From Rhizobium leguminosarum (lineage in GTDB: Bacteria; Pseudomonadota; Alphaproteobacteria; Rhizobiales; Rhizobiaceae), in the NCBI RefSeq assembly GCF_017876795.1, contig NZ_JAGIOR010000001.1:3808501-3872500 (forward strand): a stretch of 64,000 nt of DNA, given 5' to 3'. Positions 27,990 to 35,154 of the stretch are shown one piece after another. The notes under the pieces were generated by a model. The model saw only the letters and a program-made list of their open reading frames with translations, ran no database searches and was not told where the DNA came from. The position numbers and the translations under genes are program-made. Within the stretch, counting starts at the first letter, position 1. Each line of letters begins with the position of its first letter.

Positions 27990-28415
27990 TTGTCTAAACC
28001 TGATTCCCTTCGCCTTTCTCCGCGCCGCCTCGAACAGCTTCACGCCATCGCGGGCGCGCTCGGCCTGTCCGTCACTGAAACCATCACCCACATGATCCGA
28101 AGGGAAATCGCCGCTGGCACGATCCCGGCAGCAGTTCCTGGCTTTGCCGTGAAGAAGGAAGCAGACGGCGTTTCCATCCAGATCGATAACGGCCCCGGCA
28201 AGACTTATAGCGTGGAAGGTGCGAGGGCGCTGGCAGCGACCATTCGTGGAACCGTTGCCGGTGAGGTCGGCGTCTTCAGCGTCAAGCATGGCTACAGCTT
28301 CATCCGGCTTGGCAGGGGCTTCAAGCTCAGCTCACCGATGCCCGGCTCGGAAGTCAGTATGACGGGCGATCTCGCTATTGATCTTGCGGAACAGATCGAA
28401 AAGGCCGCAGCATAA
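27990..28415 (+). CDS. Ribbon-helix-helix DNA-binding protein, putative element regulator
   Basis: 141 residues. Residues 5-45 (LRLSPRRLEQLHAIAGALGLSVTETITHMIRREI) look like a ribbon-helix-helix fold (MetJ/Arc/CopG type). The rest is a beta-rich domain of unknown type (KTYSVEGARALAATIRG, FSVKHGYSFIRLGRGFKLSSP). The start is TTG at 27990 with a CCGGAG ribosome site eight bases upstream; no ATG is available in the N-terminal part. It lies just downstream of three copies of the 23-bp motif, so autoregulation through that motif is a reasonable inference. Confidence 0.7.
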   Translation: MSKPDSLRLSPRRLEQLHAIAGALGLSVTETITHMIRREIAAGTIPAAVPGFAVKKEADGVSIQIDNGPGKTYSVEGARALAATIRGTVAGEVGVFSVKHGYSFIRLGRGFKLSSPMPGSEVSMTGDLAIDLAEQIEKAAA

Positions 28416-28420
28416 GAAAA

Positions 28421-28449
28421 ACCCCGGCGAGTGCTTAATGCGCCGGGGT
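28421..28449 (+). terminator. Rho-independent terminator after the RHH gene
   Basis: Stem ACCCCGGCG/CGCCGGGGT with an 11-nt loop, followed by CTTAAG. Preceded by an A-run, so it may also work in reverse. Confidence 0.65.
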
Positions 28450-28484
28450 CTTAAGGTCACAATCCGCTTCAAAGACTGTTCACA

Positions 28485-29081
28485 ATGATTAGCAAAACAG
28501 ACGAAGATAGTCAACATTTATTGAACAATGACGCGGCGACCGCGTCCGGCGACGTTATGGCGAATTTCATGGCAAGCAGCCCGGTTGACCCGAAGTTGGC
28601 AAGCGGCTTCGACCTCACCGAAGACGACATCGCCGAGATTGTCGCCTATGACGAACAGCGCCCGCCCTCACGGCATAAGGCAGTGTTTGAGGCTTGGCAG
28701 GAACGGCACCGAGCAGATATCGAGCGCAACCAGCGCACCGGCCATATCGCACAGGGGCTCGACGCCATTGACGAGCACCGCAAGACGCCGGAAGGACGCG
28801 CCGACTACAACGCTAATCGCCGAGAGAAGCGCAGCAAGGACGCCAATGCAGAGGGCCGGACCATTAAGCCCCGGAAGCGTCACGAGACGCAGGACGAAAG
28901 TGTGCGGGCCCACGCCGCCGCGAAGCTCGGTTATAAGAGCCGGCAGAAAGCCGAATTTGCCTTATTGTCGCCGGACGAGCAGCAAGCCATCCGTGACAAA
29001 GAGGCGGAGCGGAAGCGTAACAAGCGCAGAGAGAATGAGGAGAAGGCCGCGCAGGCGCTTAGGGATAAGGCCATCTTCTAA
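28485..29081 (+). CDS. Highly charged hypothetical protein
   Basis: 198 residues, rich in Lys, Arg and Glu, mostly helical, no family recognised. The 3' half (RRPKSRQKAEFALLSPDEQQAIRDKEAERKR type) suggests a nucleic-acid-binding coil. The start is uncertain. ATG 28485 has no good ribosome site. The 23-bp repeat lies inside the frame and offers an internal ATG at 28558, which would give a 173-residue protein. Confidence 0.55.
   Translation: MISKTDEDSQHLLNNDAATASGDVMANFMASSPVDPKLASGFDLTEDDIAEIVAYDEQRPPSRHKAVFEAWQERHRADIERNQRTGHIAQGLDAIDEHRKTPEGRADYNANRREKRSKDANAEGRTIKPRKRHETQDESVRAHAAAKLGYKSRQKAEFALLSPDEQQAIRDKEAERKRNKRRENEEKAAQALRDKAIF
28544..28566 (+). repeat. 23-bp motif, copy 4, inside a reading frame
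   Basis: Identical to copy 1 at 27792. It lies within the first codons of the gene at 28485, so it may act as an operator over the real start of that gene. Confidence 0.85.
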
Positions 29082-29133
29082 CTATTCGCGCACTACCTAC
29101 CGCGCTTCCTCGGCGATCCCGCTATAATTGTCC

Positions 29134-29165
29134 ATGTCAGTCATTACTGGCGTTCTGACTGACAT
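29134..29165. promoter_or_regulatory. 10-bp perfect inverted repeat
   Basis: ATGTCAGTCA (29134-29143) and TGACTGACAT (29156-29165) separated by 12 bases. It lies between gene 28485 and a strong terminator. Operator or RNA hairpin. Confidence 0.5.
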
Positions 29166-29196
29166 AGGGCGCTTGCTAACACCTGCCCCTGTATGG

Positions 29197-29231
29197 ACAC
29201 CCCTACGTTTACATGACGTAGGGGTGTCTTT
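29197..29231 (+). terminator. Strong rho-independent terminator
   Basis: Perfect 12-bp stem ACACCCCTACGT/ACGTAGGGGTGT with a 7-nt loop followed by CTTTG. It ends the 28485 transcription unit. Confidence 0.8.
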
Positions 29232-29359
29232 GTGAAGGCGGTAAGTAAGCATTTACTTATTCTAATTTGAATTCAAATACTTAAACCGAAACATGCTTGC
29301 CAAATCATTAACATTGAATCATCCGTGTTGCTGTTAGCAAGCAACAAGGAGCCTCCACC

Positions 29360-29551
29360 ATGCAGGAGCAATTCATTGAACTCGACCGCTACAATCTCGC
29401 CATCGCCGGCCTTGAAGCAATCGCCCGCACATTCGAACCGGCCGCGCCTGACGATCTCCGCACCCGGATTATAGAAGTGCTCGGCGATCTCGGCGTGTGG
29501 CCGGAAGACTGCTTGGAGCAACGGCATGTCACGCCGCGTCTGGTCGCTTGA
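29360..29551 (+). CDS. Small hypothetical protein
   Basis: 63 residues, MQEQFIELDRYNLAIAGLEA..., acidic and helical. An AAGGAG ribosome site lies eight bases before the ATG, which supports translation. Family unknown. Confidence 0.6.
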   Translation: MQEQFIELDRYNLAIAGLEAIARTFEPAAPDDLRTRIIEVLGDLGVWPEDCLEQRHVTPRLVA

Positions 29552-29561
29552 CTTCCTATAT

Positions 29562-29594
29562 TCGTTTCGTTACATGCAGATTGTAACGAAACGA
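29562..29594. promoter_or_regulatory. 13-bp perfect inverted repeat upstream of gene 29608
   Basis: TCGTTTCGTTACA (29562-29574) and TGTAACGAAACGA (29582-29594) around a 7-base spacer, ending 13 bases before the next ATG. It is well placed for an operator that blocks transcription or translation initiation. Confidence 0.65.
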
Positions 29595-29607
29595 GATTGA
29601 GGCTCAA

Positions 29608-30117
29608 ATGGCTAAAACGCCAGCAGAACGCACCCGTGAGCATCGCGAACGCCTTATAGCAAAGGAGCGCGAAAAACTGCTTCAGCCTATCCCGGCACCC
29701 GCTTACGTCCAGACCCCGTTCCATGCCTTCATGGAAGGCCGTCATGTAGACTTCGAGGAAAACCTTGATGCTTACGGCGTCCAGATCAGCGGCACCGATC
29801 TCGGCGAGGAAGTGCAGAAGTTCGAAACGGAAGCGCCGTGGGACAGGTCATTCACCTCGCTCGAACGAGCGAGAGGCATGATGGGCGTCTTCCTCGACGC
29901 CGCGAAGGAACTCGCGGCCCTAATCAATGAATACAAGCTTCAGGAAATTGAAGCCGCCATCGATGCCGCGCACGAAGTCAGTGCCGACTTGCCACGTGGC
30001 GATGTGGAAGCACTCAAGAAATCCTTTGCCGAGATTGAACGCCTAAAGGCTATCCGATCGGAGCTTAGGAAGCCGATGCGGCACACCCTGCTTAGCGTCG
30101 ATGCGAAGGGCGAATAG
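29608..30117 (+). CDS. Hypothetical protein with basic N-terminus
   Basis: 169 residues. The N-terminus AKTPAERTREHRERLIAKEREK is a basic helix of the kind seen in many small phage DNA-binding proteins. The remainder is helical and acidic. No family recognised. It is controlled by, or adjacent to, the inverted repeat at 29562. Confidence 0.6.
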   Translation: MAKTPAERTREHRERLIAKEREKLLQPIPAPAYVQTPFHAFMEGRHVDFEENLDAYGVQISGTDLGEEVQKFETEAPWDRSFTSLERARGMMGVFLDAAKELAALINEYKLQEIEAAIDAAHEVSADLPRGDVEALKKSFAEIERLKAIRSELRKPMRHTLLSVDAKGE

Positions 30118-30226
30118 CTCATGAAGCAATGCCCTACCGGAAGCGGCGGGAACCGCCCCGGCAGGTCTGAAATGCCGACTACCAATCAACATTCAAAAGC
30201 CCTTGAGGGCTGGAAAGGCTTATACC

Positions 30227-30508
30227 ATGTCGAAGACCGACAAGGAACTGTTTCGCGAATACTTGGCATCCAAGGAATCGGGTAACGGCGAAGACACCGT
30301 TTTCCGCCTCTATCTGACCGGCCACGAGTGCTTCGGCATCGACGAGATGCTGAACGACGTTGTGAACAGCATCGTCAACGCCGACCCGGAGCCGGTTCAG
30401 GAACTCGACTTTTTGATGGATGAATTGCGCGGGCTTCTTCATAACCTCGCCCACGTCAAGAAGGGTTTCCTTGCCTACAAGGCTGCTCAGACTGGCGAGG
30501 CCGCATAA
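30227..30508 (+). CDS. Small acidic hypothetical protein
   Basis: 93 residues from ATG 30227 (MSKTDKELFREYLASK). Acidic and helical; no recognised family. Its stop overlaps the start of the next gene (TAATG), so the two are translationally coupled. Confidence 0.6.
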   Translation: MSKTDKELFREYLASKESGNGEDTVFRLYLTGHECFGIDEMLNDVVNSIVNADPEPVQELDFLMDELRGLLHNLAHVKKGFLAYKAAQTGEAA

Positions 30509-30765
30509 TGGCTCCCTCCCCGGAACTGAAGCTCATGGTGTCAGGTGTGGCCCTCGATCCGCTGGAAGCCAAGAGGGCCGCAATCCTCGCCCGGCAGGCC
30601 GATGCGCGACGTGAACTCGCCTCGCTGACCGATTGCGAACCTGAAACGGACGAACACGAGCCGTCCATTCGCGCGCGGTTGGCGTGGCTTGGATTGCAGA
30701 AGGCAACCAAGAGGGAGCTTCGCGAAATCATCGTGAATGCTATGGAAAGCGATCGCAACCTCTAA
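30508..30765 (+). CDS. Small hypothetical protein
   Basis: 85 residues, MAPSPELKLMVSGVALDPLEAKRAA..., helical. Coupled to the gene before it. A terminator follows 12 bases after the stop. Function unknown. Confidence 0.55.
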   Translation: MAPSPELKLMVSGVALDPLEAKRAAILARQADARRELASLTDCEPETDEHEPSIRARLAWLGLQKATKRELREIIVNAMESDRNL

Positions 30766-30777
30766 GCGCCTCATCAC

Positions 30778-30804
30778 GGCCCGCCCTCACGGCGGGCCTT
30801 TTCC
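30778..30804 (+). terminator. Rho-independent terminator
   Basis: GGCCCGCC/GGCGGGCC stem with a CTCAC loop followed by TTTTCCTTTT. It closes the two-gene unit 30227-30765. Confidence 0.85.
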
Positions 30805-30817
30805 TTTTGGAGCTATC

Positions 30818-31024
30818 ATGTCCAGCAGATACGAAGGGCTATCCGCCGAAGAAGCCGACGACGTTATGAGGGGCACAATTGGCTCCCTCATCTGTGAGAT
30901 GCTTGACGAATCCCGGCGCATGACGCGCAAGGAGCTCAACGAGCGCGATATCTTCGAATGGTCGAACTATGTGGCCGGTTTGATCGCGGTCGTTATCGAG
31001 AACCGGCGACGGGGCGCACCGTGA
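30818..31024 (+). CDS. Small hypothetical protein
   Basis: 68 residues, MSSRYEGLSAEEADDVMRG..., helical. A TTTTGGAG ribosome site lies six bases before the ATG at 30818. Its stop overlaps the GTG start of the next gene. Confidence 0.55.
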   Translation: MSSRYEGLSAEEADDVMRGTIGSLICEMLDESRRMTRKELNERDIFEWSNYVAGLIAVVIENRRRGAP

Positions 31025-31446
31025 AAACGCGTGCTGAAAGGCGGCGCGAACGAAGAAAGCAGTGGTTCGTTCAAGCCGAAGTCGAGGACTTCATTCGTCA
31101 AGAATATCCCGCCTGCCCGGAATTTGCAGTGGTCTATTTCGCGACCCGCATTTGCACCGTGCCGAAGAACTGGCGTAGCGCGCCGATCTCCGAAGCCGTT
31201 GATGTGACGATGCAGAACATGCTTCGCCACCAACTGACTGATTACGATCAGCTGATGTTGATTGGAGTTCGGCGGAAGGAAGCCCGGCGACGGGTTCAAC
31301 CGAAGGTCAACGCCATCATTGATGGCTGGAAGAAACAGCGGCCCGAAATGGTTGCTCAGCCGGTTGAGAAGCGGATGGATCCGAGAGAATTCGCAGCCGA
31401 GCTACTTATCACCGACAAGGTAATCATGGATCGCCTCGCCAAGTAA
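31021..31446 (+). CDS. Basic hypothetical protein
   Basis: 141 residues from GTG 31021, which overlaps the previous stop (GTGA). A strongly basic N-terminus (VKTRAERRRERRKQW) suggests nucleic-acid binding. Helical throughout. No family recognised. Confidence 0.55.
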   Translation: MKTRAERRRERRKQWFVQAEVEDFIRQEYPACPEFAVVYFATRICTVPKNWRSAPISEAVDVTMQNMLRHQLTDYDQLMLIGVRRKEARRRVQPKVNAIIDGWKKQRPEMVAQPVEKRMDPREFAAELLITDKVIMDRLAK

Positions 31447-31552
31447 TGAGCGTCAGAGCAGCACAACATCCGCGGTTGAAGATCGGCGAACTCCCTCTTG
31501 TTTGGGGTTGCATTCGTCGGCACAATCTCCCGTGGCAAAGGGGAGTTACTCG

Positions 31553-31633
31553 ATGAAATTTGATTTCAGGAGCACGGTGCACTTTGTGCGTTCGACCGTC
31601 GCGTCGAGCATGAGGAGCGCGCATGTTCGTTAA
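31553..31633 (+). CDS. Possible 26-codon leader peptide
   Basis: A short ORF (MKFDFRSTVHFVRS...) with a very good ribosome site (AAGGGGAG, eight bases before the ATG). Its stop codon overlaps the start of the membrane protein gene at 31623. It could couple translation or be a leader. Too short to be sure. Confidence 0.35.
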   Translation: MKFDFRSTVHFVRSTVASSMRSAHVR

Positions 31634-32132
31634 AGGGGTAGTCAGACGACAGGTGGGGCTCGAGTGGTGGGCTGGGTTTGCCAGCAGCGTGGTGGTGATT
31701 GCTTACGGCTTCCTCACCCCTGAGCCGTTCCACCTACAGATGCTGTTTGCCATGACCGTTGCGCTCGTGATTCAGGTCATGCACGGTCTTCGCACGGCCA
31801 GCGAATTGCATAGGGATGAGGTGATGTCGGCGGAGTGGCGCGGGCAGCTAGCCTTGCGCCTCGGCATGGAGCGCCTCGCCAACGAACCGAAGCGCGGAAT
31901 CGACTGGGAAGAAATCCGAAGCGAGGTAACAGCCGACGTGAAGGCAGCCATCGAAAGTGATCATTTCGACGACCAATTCAAACGTTCCGTCTATACCGAG
32001 ATGGTTATCCATTTCTGCTCAATACCGCTATCTCTGCTTTTTCGCCCGCTCTTGGGTTGGTGGCTGGCACAGGCGTTGCTCACCTATGCGCCGCGTCTCG
32101 TTGTATTCTTGACCACCGGAGTTAGAATATAA
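31623..32132 (+). CDS. Membrane protein next to attR
   Basis: 169 residues. Two hydrophobic helices near the N-terminus (WWAGFASSVVVIAYGFL and LQMLFAMTVALVIQVM) and two near the C-terminus (IHFCSIPLSLLFRPLLGWWLAQALL, YAPRLVVFLTTGV) flank a charged cytosolic loop of about 65 residues. A GAGGAG ribosome site precedes the ATG. Last gene of the element; this position often holds lysogenic-conversion or superinfection-exclusion genes, but the function here is unknown. Confidence 0.65.
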   Translation: MFVKGVVRRQVGLEWWAGFASSVVVIAYGFLTPEPFHLQMLFAMTVALVIQVMHGLRTASELHRDEVMSAEWRGQLALRLGMERLANEPKRGIDWEEIRSEVTADVKAAIESDHFDDQFKRSVYTEMVIHFCSIPLSLLFRPLLGWWLAQALLTYAPRLVVFLTTGVRI

Positions 32133-32227
32133 GCTAGGCCGATTAGTGTGCCAGTTGGGCTAAATGTCCGGCCCGCCCAAAGGACGAAGGCCGCCCCGCC
32201 CACAACTTTCTTTCACAAATTTCCGAC

Positions 32228-32243
32228 CGTCACAACGTCACAA
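32228..32243 (+). repeat. Paired CGTCACAA sites near attR
   Basis: Two abutting CGTCACAA copies (32228-32235, 32236-32243), about 75 bases inside attR, matching the pair near attL. Confidence 0.4.
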
Positions 32244-32318
32244 ATTAGCAGACTCTACTATTTGTTTTATCTTTTATATTCAATAGTTTATGGGGAATAC
32301 CGATGAGAGGTTCGAGTT

Positions 32319-32343
32319 TTCGAGTCTCTCATCGCCCACCATT
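32319..32343 (+). repeat. attR, right core repeat
   Basis: 25-bp exact copy of the tRNA-Val 3' end at 13956-13980. The bases upstream do not continue the tRNA, so this is the displaced tRNA tail. Confidence 0.93.
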
Positions 32344-32632
32344 TTTTCTTTCCCTAAAGTGTCAGATAGCTGGATGATGTTGAGGCCTCGCAGGCAGACG
32401 CCCGCATTGTTTCGTCACCTATCTGGAATGCCGATTGGCCACTGATCCAGGTGAAGCGCCCGGCAGCTTCGGATGCGGCGCGCCGCCTGATCCAGCACTC
32501 CACCAAAACGGACTACTCCCGGCCCGCCGTGCCACCTCCTATTGGGCGAATGGATGCGGGCCGGCAAAAGTGGGAGAATTCGCCGCCCGGAAATCTCCGC
32601 GCTTGAAGGCCTACAATGCCTGGAGGTGTGCC
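32344..32632. other. Intergenic region after attR
   Basis: Chromosomal flank beginning with a T-run that probably ended the original tRNA-Val transcript. Otherwise nothing recognised. Confidence 0.5.
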
Positions 32633-32845
32633 ATGAGGACTCTCTGCTCCGCATTGACGCTGTGCATCGCGATTGCCCTTTGCGCGCCAAGCGCCAGATA
32701 TGTCAGCCTGCCCGGATACGCATTCAAGACGAATCCGAAATGCGAGCGCCACGAGCCGAAGACGCGATTCGACAGAAGGTGCGACTGGCCGAAAGTGGGC
32801 TTCAAGGACTTCACGCCCCCGCTTGTGACTACGCTTGGGATCTGA
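32633..32845 (+). CDS. Small exported hypothetical protein
   Basis: 70 residues. MRTLCSALTLCIAIALCAPSA is a signal peptide. The mature part has two Cys and an RRCDWPKVGFKDF segment. A GGAGG ribosome site lies seven bases upstream of the ATG. Several overlapping ORFs in other frames lack this. Function unknown. Confidence 0.5.
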   Translation: MRTLCSALTLCIAIALCAPSARYVSLPGYAFKTNPKCERHEPKTRFDRRCDWPKVGFKDFTPPLVTTLGI

Positions 32846-32989
32846 CAACGCTTCTCAGCGTCTTTGCGAATCATCGTGGTCCAGGACGCTTGCTCGCCCG
32901 ACGGCATCCATTGTTTTTTTCTGCGACAGAGTCTCTGATCGTGGTCGAACGCCTTCGCTCTGAACTCCCCACCAGACTCTATATAGCAC

Positions 32990-33105
32990 TTCGGAATCCC
33001 GAAATTGGTTGCGGGATTGAAATCATTGCATGTTTTTTTCTGTCGGCACCTCGCGAAGCGCCGCGGATTTCGGAATCCCGAAGCGGGGAATTTCGGGATT
33101 CCGAA
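32990..33105. repeat. Three copies of a TTCGGAATCCCGAA palindromic motif
   Basis: Copies at 32990-33003 and 33069-33082 (direct) and 33092-33105 (inverted, TTCGGGATTCCGAA). The last two can form a 14-bp hairpin with a 9-base loop. Adjacent to a RIME element. Confidence 0.7.
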
Positions 33106-33111
33106 GTGGCG

Positions 33112-33223
33112 TTCTAAAGCATGTCGCGCAAAAGTGTGCAGCGGTTTTGCGGCAACGACATGCGCAGATACAAAGAGCTAAAGCGCGAGAAGCGAATCTG
33201 AAAGATCGCGACGCGCTTTAGAA
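33112..33223. repeat. RIME-like intergenic mosaic element
   Basis: About 112 bp bounded by TTCTAAAGC and GCTTTAGAA, containing GCATGTCGCGCAAAAGTGTG and ACGACATGC. This matches my memory of the RIME1 family of Rhizobium. Confidence 0.7.
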
Positions 33224-33252
33224 TCATGACAGCCGGGCTCATCACCCACTAT

Positions 33253-33801
33253 TCACCCCTTCGCCAGTTCTTTATCCACCGCGGAAACCAGCCGCGAATC
33301 ATCGGCCGTCACATCAGGCGCGAAGCGGGCGGCGACTTTGCCGTCGCGGCCGATCAGGAATTTTTCGAAGTTCCAGAGAATGTCGTCCTCGTCGCCACCT
33401 GACATGCCGTGGGATTTCAGCCGTTCACGCATCGGGCCCTCGCCTGTGGTCTTCACGCCAGACTTCGTCAGTTGCCGGTAGAGCGGGTGCTGGGCTTCGC
33501 CCTTGACCGAGATCTTCGAGAAGATCGGGAAAGTGACATCGTAGGTGCTGGTGCAGAAATCGAGAATCTCGGCGTCGGTGCCGGGCTCCTGACCCTTGAA
33601 GTCGTTGGCGGGGAAAGCGGCGATGACGAAGCCGCGTTCGCGCTTTTCGCCATAGAGCTTTTCGAGCCCCTCATATTGAACGGTGAGCCCGCATTTCGAG
33701 GCGACATTGACGACCAGGAGAACGCGACCCTTGTATTCGTTGAGCGCGGTTTCACGACCATCCACTGTTTTCACGGGAATATCCAACACGTTCGCCGTCA
33801 C
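33253..33801 (-). CDS. Glutathione peroxidase family protein
   Basis: Thiol peroxidase that reduces hydroperoxides. 182 residues from GTG 33801. An ATG four codons upstream (33813) is in frame, but its first codons contain the GGAGG ribosome site of the GTG. Motifs are VNVASKCGLTVQYEGLEKLY with the peroxidatic Cys, AFPANDFKGQEPGT, and the WNFEKFLIGRDG tetrad region. Cysteine replaces selenocysteine, as usual in bacteria. Confidence 0.92.
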   Translation of the reverse strand: MTANVLDIPVKTVDGRETALNEYKGRVLLVVNVASKCGLTVQYEGLEKLYGEKRERGFVIAAFPANDFKGQEPGTDAEILDFCTSTYDVTFPIFSKISVKGEAQHPLYRQLTKSGVKTTGEGPMRERLKSHGMSGGDEDDILWNFEKFLIGRDGKVAARFAPDVTADDSRLVSAVDKELAKG

Positions 33802-33904
33802 GGGAACCTCCATTTTTATGGGAACATATTCGCCAAACTTAGCGATATCGCCGCCGTTGTCATCAGCGTCGGAATCAATTCCGCGTCAGAAGAAACCGGC
33901 GCGG

Positions 33905-34000
33905 CATGGCGCATGGGTGCAGCGGTTCCGGATACGACATGCATCAAAACGAAGAGCTAAAGCGCGTCGCGTGAATCAAGTTCGACGCGATGCGCTTTAG
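33905..34000. repeat. RIME-like element, second copy
   Basis: Contains GTGCAGCGGTTCCGGATACG, ACGACATGC-like and AAAGCGCG...GCGCTTTAG ends, similar to 33112-33223. It sits upstream of the glutathione peroxidase gene. Confidence 0.6.
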
Positions 34001-34024
34001 CGGCCGGCACCGGGCTTAGACCTC

Positions 34025-34384
34025 TCAGGCCGGGGATGTTTCCTTCACGTCGTCGAGCAAGAAGTGCACGACGATATAATCCGTCTTGAAATGGCGGCCG
34101 CTGTCCGACACGGATTCGACGCTGCCGCCGTCCTTCGGGTGCCAGGCGTGGTAATGCGGGTTGGTGGTGATCAGCGTGATGGCCTTGCCTTCCAGGGCTT
34201 CCTCACCAAGCCGGAAGCGCATCTCGGCAAACGGCCAGATCCGCTCGTAATCCTCCATGCTGATGCGTGCCTTCAGCGCCTTACGGTGCAGCGGTGCTTC
34301 GCCGGCCTCGGCCGGTGATTCCAACAATACCTCCTCGGCCCCTTTAATGATGGCGTTGAACTCTTCAGGCCACATGCGTCTCAT
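34025..34384 (-). CDS. Conserved hypothetical protein
   Basis: 119 residues, MRRMWPEEFNAIIKGAEEVL..., soluble, with an NPHYHAWHPKDGGS segment rich in His. No recognised family and no signal peptide. Stands alone between a RIME copy and the methyltransferase gene, divergent from the latter. Confidence 0.65.
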   Translation of the reverse strand: MRRMWPEEFNAIIKGAEEVLLESPAEAGEAPLHRKALKARISMEDYERIWPFAEMRFRLGEEALEGKAITLITTNPHYHAWHPKDGGSVESVSDSGRHFKTDYIVVHFLLDDVKETSPA

Positions 34385-34547
34385 GAAATAGCTCCTCCCG
34401 AGGCTCTCGTCAGTCCACAGGTGAAACTTAGCGATTTGTTCGAAAGAAGCAAATTCCCGTCATGTGGTTGTCATCGGCGTCGGCTGCTCCTACGTTCGCC
34501 GCAGACCACATCAGGGCCGTCAGTCGCCCGTAATCCCGAGATCAGAG

Positions 34548-35153
34548 ATGAAGACACGTGAAGAAAGGCAGGCGCTCCGGGCGAGCATGCCGCGCACTCC
34601 GCTCAGCGCCCATCATATGGAAAACGCCCGCCTGCTGCCGGATCGCGGCGAGCTGCTCTACCGCATCCCGAACGGCGGCATCGGCGTCGAAGTCGGCGCA
34701 GCCTTCGGCGAATATACGGCTGAGATCCTCGAAAAGAATCGCCCGGCGCAGCTCTACCTCATAGACCCCTGGTCGATGGATCGTTACAGCTCCGGCCTCG
34801 ACGCAATCCACACGACATTCGCGTCCGAGATCGAGGCCGGCCGGCTGCATCTGATGCAGGGCACATCGCTGGAAAAGCTCGCAGAATTCGAGGACGATTT
34901 CCTCGACTGGGCCTATATCGATACCGACCATTCCTTCGAGCTCACCTGGCAGGAACTTCTGCTCTGCGAAAAGAAAGTGAAGCGGACGGGGCGCATTGCC
35001 GGGCATGATTTCTGCACCGGCAATACGGTCAAGCCGATCGTCTATGGCGTCGTCGAGGCGGTCACCAAATTCTGCAAGGATTACGGCTGGCAATTCGAGT
35101 TCCTGACAGTCGAATCACATGCGCATTTCTCATACTGCCTGAAGCGGCTTTGA
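34548..35153 (+). CDS. Class I SAM-dependent methyltransferase
   Basis: 201 residues from ATG 34548. The Rossmann motif GIGVEVGAAFGEYTAEIL (motif I) is followed by LYLIDPWSMDRY and DDFLDWAYIDTDHSFELTWQEL, typical of Methyltransf_24 proteins. Substrate unknown. Upstream in-frame codons exist but read through non-conserved sequence. Confidence 0.85.
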   Translation: MKTREERQALRASMPRTPLSAHHMENARLLPDRGELLYRIPNGGIGVEVGAAFGEYTAEILEKNRPAQLYLIDPWSMDRYSSGLDAIHTTFASEIEAGRLHLMQGTSLEKLAEFEDDFLDWAYIDTDHSFELTWQELLLCEKKVKRTGRIAGHDFCTGNTVKPIVYGVVEAVTKFCKDYGWQFEFLTVESHAHFSYCLKRL

Positions 35154-35154
35154 T

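Larger units (their letters stand above)
13956..32343. mobile_element. 18.4-kb integrated phage-like element at tRNA-Val
   Basis: Bounded by the 25-bp tRNA-tail repeat, with an integrase gene just inside the left end. The main plus-strand operon (16352-27423) encodes portal, a GTA-gp10-like protein, fused protease-capsid, a possible tail assembly chaperone, a spike-base-like protein, HNH endonuclease, connectors, small and large terminase and tape measure. The right arm (27.8-32.1 kb) holds small unknown genes. No tail tube, distal tail, lysis, replication or CI-type repressor gene is recognisable. The size is below that of typical HK97-type siphophages (about 35-50 kb). Alternatives are a capsid-forming satellite, a GTA-like relic or a deleted prophage. 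Confidence 0.9.

Noticed and set aside
30121..30285. 54-codon ORF starting MKQCPTGSGG
   Set aside because: No ribosome site and it overlaps the better-supported gene at 30227 in another frame.
13956..32343. CRISPR array or restriction-modification system in the accessory element
   Set aside because: No regularly spaced repeats and no methylase, helicase or restriction nuclease motifs; the HNH protein is of the phage packaging-associated type.
13956..32343. Firm assignment to capsid-forming PICIs
   Set aside because: Those elements lack tape-measure genes and carry recognisable satellite regulators (AlpA, primase); neither is seen here, so only a tentative satellite hypothesis is kept.
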